From positions 18,476,001-18,540,000 of the forward strand of contig NC_091050.1 of NCBI RefSeq assembly GCF_963966145.1: a DNA stretch of 64,000 bases, given 5' to 3'. The stretch is from Tenebrio molitor. Its lineage: Eukaryota; Arthropoda; Insecta; Coleoptera; Tenebrionidae. A model generated the notes under the pieces. That model had not been told where the DNA came from, searched no databases, and worked only from the letters and a program-made list of their open reading frames with translations. The translations under genes were made by a program, and so were the position numbers. Shown here one piece after another: positions 1 to 12,407 of this stretch; within the stretch, counting starts at the first letter, position 1; each line of letters begins with the position of its first letter.

Positions 1-23
1 ACAAAATTACATTTCACAATTAT

Positions 24-257
24 TAAAGTCCATTCACGTTGGATTTTCCTCTCAAGGTCAAATAATTTAATTTTTTGACTCTGTAATTATGTTTTGTAAA
101 TAGTGATATGCAGCTAACCAACATAATGCGATTTAGCAATGCTTAATCCAACCTCTACGGTGTTTACCTGCATGTCACTATTTACAAAACATAATAACAG
201 AGCCAAAAAATTTAATTCTTTGACCTTGAGAGGAAAATCCAACGTGAATGGACTTTA
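24..257. mobile_element. Palindromic MITE
   Basis: Two near-perfect inverted arms (about 24-113 and 168-257) surround a loop of about 54 bp. The arms share the motif GTCCATTCACGTTGGATTTT and its reverse complement. There is no coding capacity. The form is that of a small foldback DNA element (MITE); the superfamily cannot be told from the sequence alone. Confidence 0.85.
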
Positions 258-600
258 CATTCATTATGAAACAAGTTCTAGCCTAAGTTAATAACGCAAC
301 GTCCATACTAAATGTGTCACAGGAGACGTAACCTTGCTTCAACATTGGTTAGTAAGCTTTGGATTGTATTATGTTGCTAAAAAATACACAGCACTGATGC
401 AGTACACCAATATTTTTGTCATAGCGTTTCCTCGTGTTGCTTAAGATTTCTTGCCCCGTTTTATAATTTCATAATAATTTATGGCTTTTTTATAAATTGT
501 TCAGTGTAAAAAAAAAATTACTATACACATTTTCTTTCAAGGTATTAGCATACTAGTAACATTAAATTAAAATGAAAGAAAATCATTTATGAAGTTACGA

Positions 601-655
601 ATATGGTGGATGCGCCGGGAGAATCGCTGTAGCTATCCCGGCGCATCCACCATAT
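601..655. repeat. GC-rich perfect hairpin
   Basis: A 20-bp perfect inverted repeat (601-620 against 636-655) with a 15-bp spacer. The arms contain TGCGCCGGGA / TCCCGGCGCA. It is strikingly GC-rich within a very AT-rich stretch. It could be a tiny foldback element or a structured RNA stem. It lies beyond the last adenylyl cyclase exon I can place and belongs to no exon I can support. Confidence 0.8.
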
Positions 656-1218
656 CTAACTATCACAATTTTTTTGCAACTTTCGGCTTTGTTGCAAATT
701 CATTAAGTACAATTAAAACAATTTGATAGTTAAAGATTCGTTTTATTTATTTGTTGATACTCTAATTAACTTGCCATCTGTGTATTATGTATAAATAATT
801 TACATAAAAGTTCAATATGTTTTCCGCTACAAAGCAATGCACTTGTCAACGTTCAGCTAAACTTCTCAACCACCAATTTTCTGAAGAGAACAATCTTTAA
901 CTAGTTTAGTTAAACGCGTTTGAAATTTCGTAATAAACTCCGAAGATCCCTACGTTAACCGCACGATAATCCATCTTCCACACACACAGCAAACATTGAT
1001 TTTCCTAAACTGTGTCTGGAAGTTTGTCAAGCAACTTCTTATAAACTCCAACCTGAAATTGTTAAACATGTTAAAGAAACCATTAAGAAGTTTTAATTAA
1101 AATAGACCCCTTTTAATAAATTTATCTTGTTCGGAATTAGTTCTTCGGTATTAAACGAAAACATAATTATTACCACTTTCAAATGCAAATTGACTCTAAT
1201 AGAACTTGAATTTCTTAC

Positions 1219-4200
1219 CTCTAACGTGAGAAATGTGACTAGAATGAAGTAGGAGATGATTATTAAATACACCTCGTTCATGGCCGGCTTCGAAAGCACC
1301 GCCAGGAGAACTGCAACAAAATTCTAACTGTAGACAAATCCGACGATATAAAATGAGATGTTTCTTAATTTCACAGATAATTGGGAAATGAACCTTGTGC
1401 TTTCAGACTCACCTCCGTAAATTGCAATGCAACATCCAGATGTGCAAATGAGTACGAGTAATTTATCTAATCTATTTGAGTGGTCTTGAGAAGGTTCATC
1501 TTCTGAGTGGTGGAGCATCACGAGGTCTGTTGCGGCGAGCAGAAGAAAACCGACGCACAACAAGAGTAGAAGAGATATCAAGTTCGTCATATTGCTTTGG
1601 TTCATTTTTAGGAAATATCTCTGGTATAGCATTTCAACCTGAAACAATATTCAATGTGTTAAACTACACAAAAGTGAATAATTGCAATAGAAGGTTTATC
1701 TAAGGAGAGCCGTGCACGAGATTATCTAAAGGGATTAACGTTTGTAAAGAAGAGTTTTAAAGTCTAAACAAAGTTGCGATTTGGATTCAATGGTCCCCAG
1801 AGACAAGTATCCAAAGCAGCACTACTCAGACGGAGAAGTTTTGAATGAATCTGAAATCAGAGCTAAGTCCGCTTAGACAGGCCTTTTAAAGAAAGGAATT
1901 ATAAATTATTAAGGGTAGAGATTTTCTTTATGAAAATGTACTTGAAATATTATTTCACGTTCCAAGTTTAGCAACTTTGTTTGCAGTGAGTTCTTGGTCT
2001 TTTGTAGAAATTATGTGCTTGATTTAGCCACGGTTTAATTTTAATTCTTCATTTAGAACGTCTCGTCTCACTTGCCACGAATACTAAATTCTGTACTATT
2101 CCGCAGACATTACATTAATTACAAGAGAATTTAGTTTCTGGTAAAAATGTTTGCGGAGCATGAGTTTTAAAGTCTGACGTTTAAACTTTGAAATTTATTA
2201 TGTGGTTATAGACTATGACTGGAACCAGTGAAACTTAGTTATAAACTTAATTTAATTCAATGGAAGTGTAAAAAAATTCAACCGCTATTGGGATGTTTGA
2301 AGCTGCATAATTTATAACTTTGAGAATAGTTTCAAAAACTAGGATAATGGCCTTTAATAGATGGCGGTAACGTACAATTATTCTAAGAAAGTTTTCATTA
2401 TAAGACAGTGGGTGAATTCATAAGGAAAATGTTCACAATATATTTCTAAATTTTAAAATCGTATTAAATAAATAAAAAGCCGTTAATTATGTATATTACA
2501 TTATTTTTTACTTAGCAGGATAAGTGAAATCAGGAAATTAGTTGTACATCGCCTTGAAGATCAATCATCAGTTCTAGCCATATCATAAAAATAATCTTAA
2601 GATTTCAGAGACTTTAAAAAAAGCTTCATAAAGAAATTTATTTTTTTGCATATCGTAATGAAAGTGGCACTTTTTTACACACACAATCATAGTGAAAGTA
2701 GCACTTTTTTACACGAAAAATCGGATTTAAAGTAGTACTTTTTTGCATCATTTTTTTTCATCTCCTTGGAGGTGATTGTCAAAGCATACCTATTTTTTTT
2801 TGTAATTTTTCATAAATCCTTTTAGACCAAATTTCTCAACTTTTTTCGATATGCAAAAAAATAGTGTGTACCACACGTTATGAAATACTCTTTTTTTCAT
2901 TTATTTGCTTGATTAACTCGGGCTACGCCCTCGTTAATCAATCTGCAAATTCGTGAAAAAAAGTATGACTTTCATAACTAGTTGTACAAATAATTAAACG
3001 TATCCCACCTCCACCCGGCGGCACGGCAATTTTGCCGGAGTACATACACTATTACGGATAATACTATCAAGTAATAGTGCAGTGCTTATCAACATAATTA
3101 CCGGCGTCTCGCCTCCACATTTTGACTTTTTTGTGTTTTATGTTCTGGGTCAATGTTAAGGAATTTCCTCACGATGTGACATGAGTATAATAATATACCT
3201 TTTTGAATTTCAACCACCAATATGTTCTCTAAGTCCAAAATTTTTAAATTTTTAAACTACTACTGTTGTTTGATTTTGATTCATCATTGCATCCTAAATG
3301 TTATCATTAGTAACTGACGAATTTCAAGATATAATTTATTTGGAAGAAGTCAAAAATGAAACAGCAAAAGAATATTCTCCGCAAGAAAAGGGATTTTTAA
3401 TCATCACGGAAGTGTTAAAATTAGGTTTCAGCTCTTTCGATAAAATTCAAGAGAAATTTTGAATAATTTGAAAGTTTCTGGAAGCTGTAATATCTAAATA
3501 AAAGTTGTCAAGCTTTTTCAAATTCAAAATTCACAATTTGGCTTCAACAGTAATAGAGATAATGTAATTTTTAATTTTCAAATTATCCAGGCGTCTCCAT
3601 AAATTTCCAAAATAGAAGAGTATTTTTTGCAATTTTTGTAATTAATGATTGTGTTAAATATAATCAGTATTTTGCATTCGATTCGCCACAATTAAGTTTA
3701 TTTGAGCCAACAATCATATGTATTTTAGCTATAAGAATAGTGAAGATATCGAAATTTTTAAGAGAAAATTAGCCCGGCACCTCCACCATTTTGGCACGAT
3801 TAAAGATTTGGCATTTACAATTTTATCACTGGTGGAGATACAGTAATGGAAACTTCTGCATTCATTCGTCACAGTTACAGCTAAGAAGCACAGATTTTCA
3901 ATTTATTCTGAAACGATCCTAATCACATTTTTTTCTATATTCTATATTTACATATTATATCTCAAGTGCAAAATTTTTTATCGGAAATTTTTTTGCTAAT
4001 GAATGAAAACATCCATAAATGAGGTCAGAAATAAAAAATAAATAAATAAATAAAAGCCCTCGACCTCGTCTCGTGCTCTTATTTGCTAATAATTGGTCTT
4101 CTGACCGAATAATTTATGGATGTTTGAGTTCATTAGCAAAAAAATTGCTGATATTAAAATTTTGCACGAGGGGTATACGGCTGATTATTTCCTGAATATA

Positions 4201-6231
4201 GAATGAAACCAAACGCATTATTCCAATCTTTTTTATTTAAAATAATTTATTTAAAAAAAAAATCAGGTACCTACCGACAGTTTTTATCAGATTATTGCAC
4301 ATGTGCATTTTAGAGAAATTTTATCGGGTTATTTTTTGTTTTCTCGTTTTGATTGGTCAATATTTGTCACGCAATTGGTTGCTAAACACATGAAGGAAAT
4401 AATCTATATTATTTTATGCAAGGTCATTATAAATGATTGTTCCATCGCAGTAGGCCTTGGTAACATAGTTGAATGTGCCGCAAGTCTCATAACATGAGTG
4501 AGACTAGTATCGCCGATAGGTGGCACTCCTGGCGGTAGTGAAAATCTGTCTACTAGTTTGTCGAATGTTGCGAGGCTGGCGGCACATCCAAAATTTGTGT
4601 GGGTTTTCAACACCAACTGCGACGGGACAATCATTTATAATGACCCTGTAAGAGCAACATGAACAAAAATCCTTGCTTTGAATCTTGGAATATTTTTACT
4701 AATTAGTTAGATAATATCAATTGCAGTTAATATAACTTATAAATTGTTCTTAAATAAAAAAAAAATGTAAAATTTGAAGATGTTTCTGTTCAAAATAATA
4801 AATTGTAGTAATTTTCAACAAACTAAGAAATTAGTAACGTGGATACATTTTTTATAATTATATTTTTAGCCCAACAGGGAGAAATAACTTTATACTATCA
4901 GGATGGTAATTTGCTTCAATCAAATCATAGTATTTTTCTATTAATGTAATAAATGTACGTTATAATAAAGAAAAAAAAATGTCCTTGAAAGATGAAGGTA
5001 CAGTAAAAAGCCTCCTCTCGTAATCATTTGTAGAAACTTAATTGTCCAAGTCTTGAAAACCTCCTTTTTATGCAAATCCGTTTCGGCCAAAATTTAAATC
5101 CTCGACAAAACTCGTTACTTTGCAATACTTGAAACTTGAGCAATCAGAATTTGAACAAAAGCTCCTTCAACTCTCCCATCCACTTGAACTCAGAACAACT
5201 TGTCAAAATCAGTTGCACAGGCGTCATCCCCAGCCCTGAATTAACTAGCAACACTCACTTGTTCATTTTGAAATTGATGAGTACTAAATAATTTCTTGAT
5301 GAGTCGTAGCAGCTTTCCGAAGAAGCCCGCCGATTGCTTGGGCACCGAAGACACCAACAGCTCGGCTTCGACTTCATGACCCTCCAGTTCGGGACTCGAG
5401 TTGGGGGCAGAACCGTTCTCCTTGGCCGGAGGGGTTCGGGACACGCTGCCAACCTACAAAAACGAAAATAATCACTTGCCGTCTAGTAATAGATTAAAAA
5501 TCAGGAAAGTTGCAATCAGGAAAATGGCGCTCGGGAGATTAATGGAAGCTCTTGGCGAGGGCGATTTTTGCCGAGTCGATATAAATTAGACGAAGTTGAG
5601 ACGATTAAGGGGCGAACATCTAGGGGGTGGTACATAATTTAATATTTCAAGTAATTTTAAAAAATGCAATGTGAGGTGTCTATTGGATGTTCATCGCAGG
5701 TATCGTATTTTCTCGTCGAATCTCCTACGTGCATGCATGTGAATTCATTTTTATAACCCTTTTCGGGCTTAGGTATCAGCGAAGACTTTAACTTTTGTTC
5801 GGAAAATAAGGAACTCGTCTGCGGCTCGTGCTAAAAAAAAAAACGTATAAAAATTGTAAATTTTGTTTTCAAAATTGAAAGTGTTTTTTTGAAGATGAAT
5901 TATTATCATTTGAGAACCGTATCAAAATCGAGTGTCCAGATGGTCCTTTTAATAAAGATTTTTTAACACATACATTAATGAGTACCCTTACCGCTATGAG
6001 ACTCGATGAGAGGCTCCCTTTATCCTTTGAACTGAAGTGTTCAATCACCTGCCAATTACTCTTCCTGGCACCCTCGCCCGCGGTCGCCGGAAGAGGGCTC
6101 GTATTGGTGGTCGAAGGGGTGGAAACTCCGCTGCCGTTTCCGATCTCCGTCAGAGGCTCCGTGCATGATCTGGGGTGTTGTTTCAAGCTGGTCCACCGAC
6201 GGCCGCAACCCCGTCTAAAAGTGCTTGTGTC
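1219..6231 (-). CDS. Adenylyl cyclase type 8 / Ac78C-like, N-terminal part (partial)
   Basis: Four minus-strand exons join in frame with good splice sites: 5992-6231, 5259-5453, 1413-1638 and 1219-1310. The first two encode a polar Ser/Thr/Pro-rich cytosolic segment ending in a basic amphipathic stretch (GKLLRLIKKLF). The third has VEMLYQRYFL followed by membrane helices 1 and 2; the fourth gives helix 3 (YLIIISYFILVTFL). From memory, the block just before the first helix resembles that of Ca2+/calmodulin-stimulated AC8, which shares LYQRYFL. The enzyme makes cAMP at the plasma membrane; its two catalytic domains lie outside this window to the left. The start codon exon was not found upstream of 6231. 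After 1219 a weak acceptor would give a 15-residue tail and stop (1005-1052), but a cyclase must continue, so I treat that as doubtful. The 3.6-kb intron holds a LINE tail and a MITE. Confidence 0.65.
2660..2750. repeat. Three imperfect copies of a GCACTTTTTTACAC motif
   Basis: The motif GTRGCACTTTTTTACAC recurs three times at about 2664, 2696 and 2732, with spacing of about 32-36 bp. The same core (AAAAAGTAGGCACTTTTT) recurs in the foldback element near 26.75 kb, which suggests subterminal repeats of one transposon family. No gene is involved. Confidence 0.55.
2850..2990. repeat. Foldback element with CTCG/CGAG loop
   Basis: Inverted arms around GATTAACTCGGGCTACGCCC / CTCGTTAATC are nested inside AT-rich flanks that also pair (GTTATGAAA...ACTTTTTTTC against GAAAAAAAGT...TTTCATAAC). 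It lies in the large intron of the adenylyl cyclase gene. No coding content. Confidence 0.6.
3005..3256 (-). mobile_element. LINE 3'-end copy (5'-truncated)
   Basis: Closely matches 15036-15285 base for base over most of its length, including GGCGGCACGGCAATTTTGCC and the AATAATATACC block. The second copy carries the end of a LINE ORF, so this is an untranslated tail plus the last few codons of the same non-LTR element, truncated at its 5' end. It is inserted in the intron of the adenylyl cyclase gene. Confidence 0.75.
4028..4045. repeat. AAAT microsatellite
   Basis: A short tandem run of AAAT units beside a GCCCTCGACCTCGTCTCGTG stretch. It sits within another foldback-like region in which TAATTTATGGATGTTTGAGTTCATTAGCAAAAAAAT at 4109-4144 pairs with the sequence at about 3988-4024. 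Confidence 0.6.
4421..4648. mobile_element. MITE, TIR AGGTCATTATAAATGATTG
   Basis: A 228-bp non-coding element with about 20-bp terminal inverted repeats (AGGTCATTATAAATGATTG / CAATCATTTATAATGACC). A second copy, about 85-90% similar by eye, is at 57336-57565. The TIRs resemble those of the decayed mariner-like transposon at 41488-42989 and of the MITE at 63152-63502, so these probably form one Tc1/mariner-derived family. Confidence 0.85.
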
Positions 6232-6497
6232 CTGGAAAAAATAACGACAATCAGGTCATGCCAGTTGCAAGAGGAATAAAATTTTATCTCTCAGATTCCC
6301 TAAAAGCGCGTCGCGCTCAATTTATGTTTACATTTACGTCAGTTCTGGAAAAATTGCAAATGCGGGGATTTATGCAACATAAGAAACCTATGAAAGGCTG
6401 AAAGTAAGGAAAAACAGTCAACTTTTCAATTTGCACAGACTTTGGGGTTTTCCTTCATCGTAAACTTTAATTAGTCTTAATACAGATGAGAAAATAA

Positions 6498-7016
6498 TAC
6501 AGGCTGTATTTGAAATGCGTGCAGAAATTTTAATCACGAGCTACTGGCTTCACTCGGAAAAAATATTTAAAAAATTCCATGTCAAAAAATAAAATGACAT
6601 TTATTTTTTGAGCTACAATTTTTTTAAATTGCTTTTAGTTTTCTACGTTGTCCTACAACCTCGTAGGTAAAATTTCGGCACATTTTAAAAATACACCCTG
6701 TATACCATGTTTTATAAAATGTAAGCCAATGCGAAGTAACCTATAGGAAATATGCTTTAAAACAAGGAAACCGCATTGGAGTACGTTTTATAAAATATGA
6801 TATACAGGGTGTATTTTTAAAATGTGCCGAAATTTTACCTACGAGGTTGTTTGACAACGTAGAAGACTAAAAGCAATTAAAAAAAATTGTAGCTCAAAAA
6901 ATAAATGTCATTTTGTTTTTTGACATAGAATTTTTAGATATTTTTTCCGAGTTCTACATGAAGCCAGTAGCACGTGGTTAAAATTTCTGCACGCATTTCA
7001 AAAACACCCAGTATAC
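6498..7016. mobile_element. 519-bp palindromic foldback element
   Basis: Almost the whole segment is one inverted repeat centred near 6755. TACACCCTGTATACCATGTT pairs with TGATATACAGGGTGTA, and GCGTGCAGAAATTT at the left end pairs with AAATTTCTGCACGC at the right end. There is no ORF. ATACAGGGTGT-like ends recur in the elements at 14178 and 63152. Confidence 0.85.
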
Positions 7017-8129
7017 ATGTGAGGATAATAATAAAAAAATGTGAAAAATAGTTTATTTATTTTTTAATTCGAGCATAAAAGTATTCAATGCTGTTTAGTA
7101 CTTGATTCAAGTTTTTTCAATTGAACTAAATCTGGCAGGAAGTTGTTCTCCAAACAAGTTGAAAAATAAATTAGCCATTTCTGTCCATCACTTAATTTAA
7201 GATTGTTTTCAGGCAAAATATTACAAAATATTTTCCTTGTTGGTTCAGACCTGTCAAAAATAATTTATATCAAGGCACGAGAACGTAATTTTAAAAAATT
7301 ACCTATCTTGCACCACGCTAATATAAGGATTTTCTAATAAAACAACGTCGGATCTTATTTCCCGGTTAACATATTTGATCCGAGAGCTTCAAATGTTGCT
7401 CCACAAATAAATTTATGACGGTTTATAAAGAGCAGATTCAACTTTGAGGTCTGATTATGTGCCGGCTGTCAACCAATCCCTTTTAGTTTTTCTTTCACGA
7501 ATAATTTGAAAAAATGAAATACATGGTAGAAATTGGTTCGACACGTTGCAAATATTTTTGTCGAGAATGAAGTCTAGTGGTGTTAATTGGTTCTGCTGAA
7601 ACGAAATGAAATAATAGTTAATTATTCAGATTAACGCTTGACTTAAATACGGATTTTAACAGTTTTTGGACATCTGTCTAATTAGAGATTGATTGTACTG
7701 TTTGAGACGATGTAGCTGCCAGCAGTTTCAACAAAGTGTGCCAATTATATAATTCTGTATCAAGTCGGCACATTATTTGATTTGAATTTTCCACTTCAGC
7801 AATTTTTTTGATTAAAAACGTTCAGTAATGATGAGACGCCAAACTTGATTTCAGATAATTCAAAGTTGTTGAATCAAAATTAAATATATTAGGCGAAAAA
7901 TTGGACGGATCTGATTGTTCAGACTAATGAAGTACGTATTTTCAGAGATTAAAAACTCCCAAGTAATTTACACGCGACGGGAAAATATTTTTCGATATTT
8001 GCAAAGGATGAACAAATTTGCTTTTCTACTCCTATTGAATAATTATTAAAGTATACAAAGCAATAATTTTAAAACGTCAGATTCAGTTTGTCTAATAATG
8101 AAACGTATTTACCTATTTCTCTTCAATAT

Positions 8130-8240
8130 CGTAGAAAAAGTATAGTATTCTACTCGTGGATAATGGTTAGACTCGCCCGGATGAATTCTCACGAGTAATA
8201 GCCAGCATTATCCGCTCATTGAATAATATTCTATTCCCAA
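8130..8240. repeat. Foldback element, copy 1
   Basis: Shares the motif ATAGCCAGCATTATCCGCTC followed by ATTGAATAATATTCTATT with 40765-40800 (ATAGCCATCATTATCCGCTC, then ACTGAATAATAATATACTATT). A self-complementary arm (GATAATGGTTAGACTC...GCCAGCATTATC) is present. Non-coding dispersed repeat. Confidence 0.55.
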
Positions 8241-11200
8241 TTTATTTTATTTACAATTGAAATTTTAATTGAATTAGTAAAAACAAAACAAATACTTTAT
8301 ATTTTTTGTTTCATTCTCACGCCAATACGTTGTTTCTTCCGGTCTTTTTGTTTGTGGCAAGCAAAGTCAGCGATTCTTATCTTAAATGTTTTACAGTTCC
8401 GATGTTAGTTTCCAATTAATCTTTCAGCGAACGTCTAGTAGCTAACGGGGAACTAACTAACATCAGAAACTATTCGAGCTCAAACTATAATTAAATAGTT
8501 CCAAAGCAAATGTTTGTGGTACGACCTTGATGAAAGTGACGTGGGTGCAAATCAAAAACCAAACCTAACAATTTCAGCCGAATCAAATTCATTTCAGGAC
8601 GTAATGTTTCATAATCGTTGTGGATACAATTGGCTGAACTGATTTCAGTATCGCTGAAAATGTCTGCGTTTTCTAATGCGACACAACAAAAGCGACAGTT
8701 ATTATGACAGAGTCCCCCATTGGAATTTTCAGCGAGTACCAATCGAGGCGTAAAAGTGATAAGATGTGACAATTTTTTCGATTGTTTTTTGCGACTGAAA
8801 CAACATTTGTTTTGGACGTTTTTCCGCAGCGAGAAAAACACTCTTTTGTAGAGCGTTTAAGTGTAATTGTCGCCGACTTTTCAGCTTTTTTCTGTATAAA
8901 GCGCTAATTCCTTAAAAGGGTTTTAATCTGATGTTTACTGTTCTAACCAGTCTTAATTGACGTTTTTGGTAGACGTGAAGAGTGAAAACGTCGGCGAAAA
9001 CAGACTACAAACGTCTAATAAAAATTCTTAGCATTTTTACTTTTATCTTCATTTCTCGCTTGCGCATAAACAAACGTCTTTGAGAAAAAATTAAAAAAAT
9101 ATTTGTCTTTTGAGGAGACAAAATTCCGACAGAAAATTATTCGATCAAAATATCTGCACGCAATTTCAAGTTTCATTAAAAGTTTTGCTAAATTTCAAAC
9201 ATGTTAGACAAAAATATTAACTTCAAAGTATATGAAAGTTTATCTCATCATTCAAGATATTTTAAATGTATTTCGTCTGCAACACTGGAATTTGCTGTAT
9301 AAACAGTCGACGGAATGTCTTATAAATTCAAACCTCGTGTATTTAATGTTATTTTGGTGTAAATTATTAATTACGTAAAGCACTTCTATGGCACATTCGT
9401 AACTAGCATTGTGTATTGGTAAAATAATATTGCCAATTAAATTCCACCAATTTCATAGTTTCAACGGAATATTCGAACATTCGGATTATAGAAAAGGTAT
9501 TGTATTGACTAGCGCGTAATGGGGATTACTTACTCACCTACAGCTCATACAGCAAACGTGAGTAATCGCTATTATCACATACTCGTTGAATATTATACTA
9601 TAACTCTCTAGGGAGCAAAAGTAAAAATGTCAGGTTGATGTAATTATCTAATAATAACAATTTATTTATTAATATAAATCCCAAAATATTATTAAAATGC
9701 TTCCAGATTTTTTCTTAGTTAGCGCTGGTCTAAACGTGGGAAATGATTGTCATATCTTCAACTTGCTTGAAAAATAAGTCAAAACGGCATCTTCTGTAAT
9801 TATTTTGGAAAATCTTTCCGTCGTCCGTTTCTTGAATAAACCATATTTTATTGCGGATTTCTTCCCAGCTTTTTTTGGTAATAAATCTAACTATGCCGCT
9901 TTGATTTCTTCGATGATATCTTGGAGAATAATTTCTTAAGAGCCACTCCGGAAAGCACGGCAGGCGTGCTTGCTATGACGCTCCAGTTTTGAGAAAGTTC
10001 AATTAAAATTTATTTTTTTTAAATAAAAATGAGAGTAATTTTAGCTAGTCCAAGCAGATAAACAATTGAAGCAAAGTAGAAATTTTCTGATGAAAAAACT
10101 TGTTCCGAGTGTCCTCAAGGCTTGCCAACACAAACAAAATCATCAACTTTTTTAATACGAATTTTAAGAGAAGTCCTCCTCTGTCGGCACACAAAAAACA
10201 GCCTGAAAAAGCTTTCAATGAAAAAATGAACAGTTTTTTTTTAAGGGCAATTCAGAAACAAAAATCGGAATTTCCGTTTAGTTCGACGTCTGTCTCTGCA
10301 CTGCAGAATAAACGAAACAGCTCCTTCGGCAAGAATTTCAGCGCCTGAAAAAATTTCAAAGAGCAATAATTTGTTTGGCGGGGAAACGTGGTTATGAATA
10401 CCGAAGTTAATTTCAGGATTCCTGAAATTCTTGTGCACGTTGTTTGTTTTTTTTTTTTTCCTGGTAACATAATAGCCACGTACAATTAAGTTGAGAGGGC
10501 GTCGAACAGGATAATGAAAAAGTACTTAAGAAAATGTATTGTTCATTAAGGTCCTTGCGAGGAACATCATCATCTTATTGCGCCCTTTGCTCTTCTTTGA
10601 TGTAACGCGATTTCAGTTTAAAATTTAATTACACAAAAGACAGTAAAGATTGCGAAAGTAGTTCCACGAGACAAATTGTCCTTTTATCACCTCATTTAAT
10701 TATACACAAAAGGACGACGAGCGAGGATTTGTCGACGGGAACAGAGAAAACAGAAAGAGGTGAGTTGCGCTCGCACAATTAATTCTTGGGCCATCCATCA
10801 CCGCCGTCTCATCACAATAAAAAGTTTGTGTTTGGTTTGGTAATAAAGCTCGACGGGAAGAAAATCAAACGAAACATTGATATTTGCGAGTGATGTTGAT
10901 GTCACGTCACGTCGAACACATCAAAGAAAATCTCTATTTGCCTACATCACTCCTCCTATAAATAAAAGAAACACCAGATAGGCAAATACATCTTTTTTGT
11001 ATGGGAATATGGAGTCACGCTTTGATAAAGTCGATCGAGTTATTACTGTCACACACAAAAGAAATGTTTCGTCCTTTCGAGGATAACAAGCGTGTCCTGG
11101 CGAGAACATCTGAGCTTTATGTAAAAAGTATAACAAGAAAGGATCATTAAAAGAGTAAACGTAAGGTGCGAGGTCGGAGGGTGGTCTTGTTAAGTCGACT

Positions 11201-11589
11201 ATTTCAGAAGTTGGGTGACTTTCATTTTTCTTCTCAGACATTAGATAAGTTTTCAGCCGGGTCCTTCGCAAATCAGCTGAAAACACTTGTTGTTGAAAAC
11301 TGAAAAGATTGAGCATTTACCAAAGTAGACACGCCCAGGTTACATTCATTGTTAAGCTTCGCGCTGAAGCTCTTCTGTTCATTTAAATTTCTCATTAAGA
11401 ATGAGAGTTAAACTAGTGTTTGTTATATTTAACGAGAGATGAGCTCTTGATCTATAAAAGCACCACTACCGAGAATTTTTATAAAAAGCTCTCAAAGGAT
11501 TCCCTGGACATATAAGTGCGCAGATGTTGACGTTATATTGTGAAGTTTGATGATTTATTCCACAGTGACAAAAAATTTACTTTGATTTA

Positions 11590-11720
11590 ATAGTTATTTA
11601 TGCATCGAGTTTCTGTGTAAATTGGGCTTTTCCAATTGCCCGAGGGACAAGATTTAAGGCCTCGAGGGCAATTAGAAAAGCCCGATTTACCCAGAAACGA
11701 GTTGCATGCAAAATTTTATT
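11590..11720. repeat. Foldback element with CGAG/CTCG loop
   Basis: TGCATCGAGTTTCTGTGTAA pairs with TTACCCAGAAACGAGTTGCA, and TTGGGCTTTTCCAATTGCCC with GGGCAATTAGAAAAGCCC. The stem is about 60 bp with a short purine-rich loop. No gene. Confidence 0.7.
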
Positions 11721-12287
11721 GTTTGAAACGACGTCCCTGAAGCTTCCAACTCTTTTAAAAATGGTTTCGCATTTGCTTTTGACAGTTTTGACAAATTTTT
11801 CAAGACCTGTCAGAAATGTAACGTTGAATGTGTTGCCTGGGGCAACGGTTCATTATCATTTTGCTTTAGGGCAGTTAAGAGGCAGTTTACAAAGGTGAAA
11901 AATGAGAATTTATGACAGTTGAAAACAATAAAATTTATTGTTATTTAAAAAATATAATAATTGTGAAATAATTTGCCATTGTTGTGGTGGCGTCTTTGAT
12001 CGTGAAAACATGTGGGTGTAGCTTTATAGGAGAAATGAAATCTTGCGAAACCGAGAATACCTACAAGACTAGCAACTAGCAACAGGGTTTAGGCTGCCTA
12101 ATAATTTATTTAATATTTCAAGTTTGTGACGAAAATTAATTTCGGAAAACAATAGTTAGTAGTACATAACAAGTAATAGAATTGCTTTAGGCAAAAATGC
12201 AGTAAAAGTAATGGTCCACGTAGGACAAAAATGTTAGAATGTGGTAACAAAGAAAAGAAAAACCTGAAGCGCATCGTAGCATTCTTA

Positions 12288-12293
12288 TTTATT
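12288..12293 (-). terminator. Poly(A) signal of cuticle gene 1
   Basis: TTTATT on the plus strand (AATAAA on the coding strand), about 115 nt beyond the stop codon of the 12408-13065 gene. The equivalent site exists downstream of the duplicate at 24.4 kb. Confidence 0.45.
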
Positions 12294-12407
12294 GTATTTC
12301 AAAAAAGAAAAACACAAACATGCTTTTTATTTCTTTACTGTCTGTCTTAGCTTTACATTAAAGGATGACAACGCTATTTTTATTTTTTGCTGTTTCCGTA
12401 ACAACTT

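Larger units (their letters stand above)
7017..12287. other. Gene-poor stretch
   Basis: No exon could be supported here. Open frames at 8491-8841 and 10942-11316 lack recognisable domains and show no coding character. Foldback elements sit near 8130-8240, 9480-9600 and 11590-11720. It may hold the upstream intron or promoter of the adenylyl cyclase gene, whose first exon was not found. Confidence 0.5.

Noticed and set aside
1005..1052. Terminal exon giving VGVYKKLLDKLPDTV and a stop after the third adenylyl cyclase helix
   Set aside because: It joins in frame with a fair acceptor, but a cyclase cut after three helices would be non-functional. The true next exon is more likely to the left of the window.
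8491..8841. 116-codon minus-strand open frame
   Set aside because: Cys- and Phe-rich with no domain, no splice partners and no copies. It looks like chance.
10942..11316. 124-codon minus-strand open frame
   Set aside because: No recognisable motif or coding character; not linked to the cyclase or cuticle exons by splice sites.
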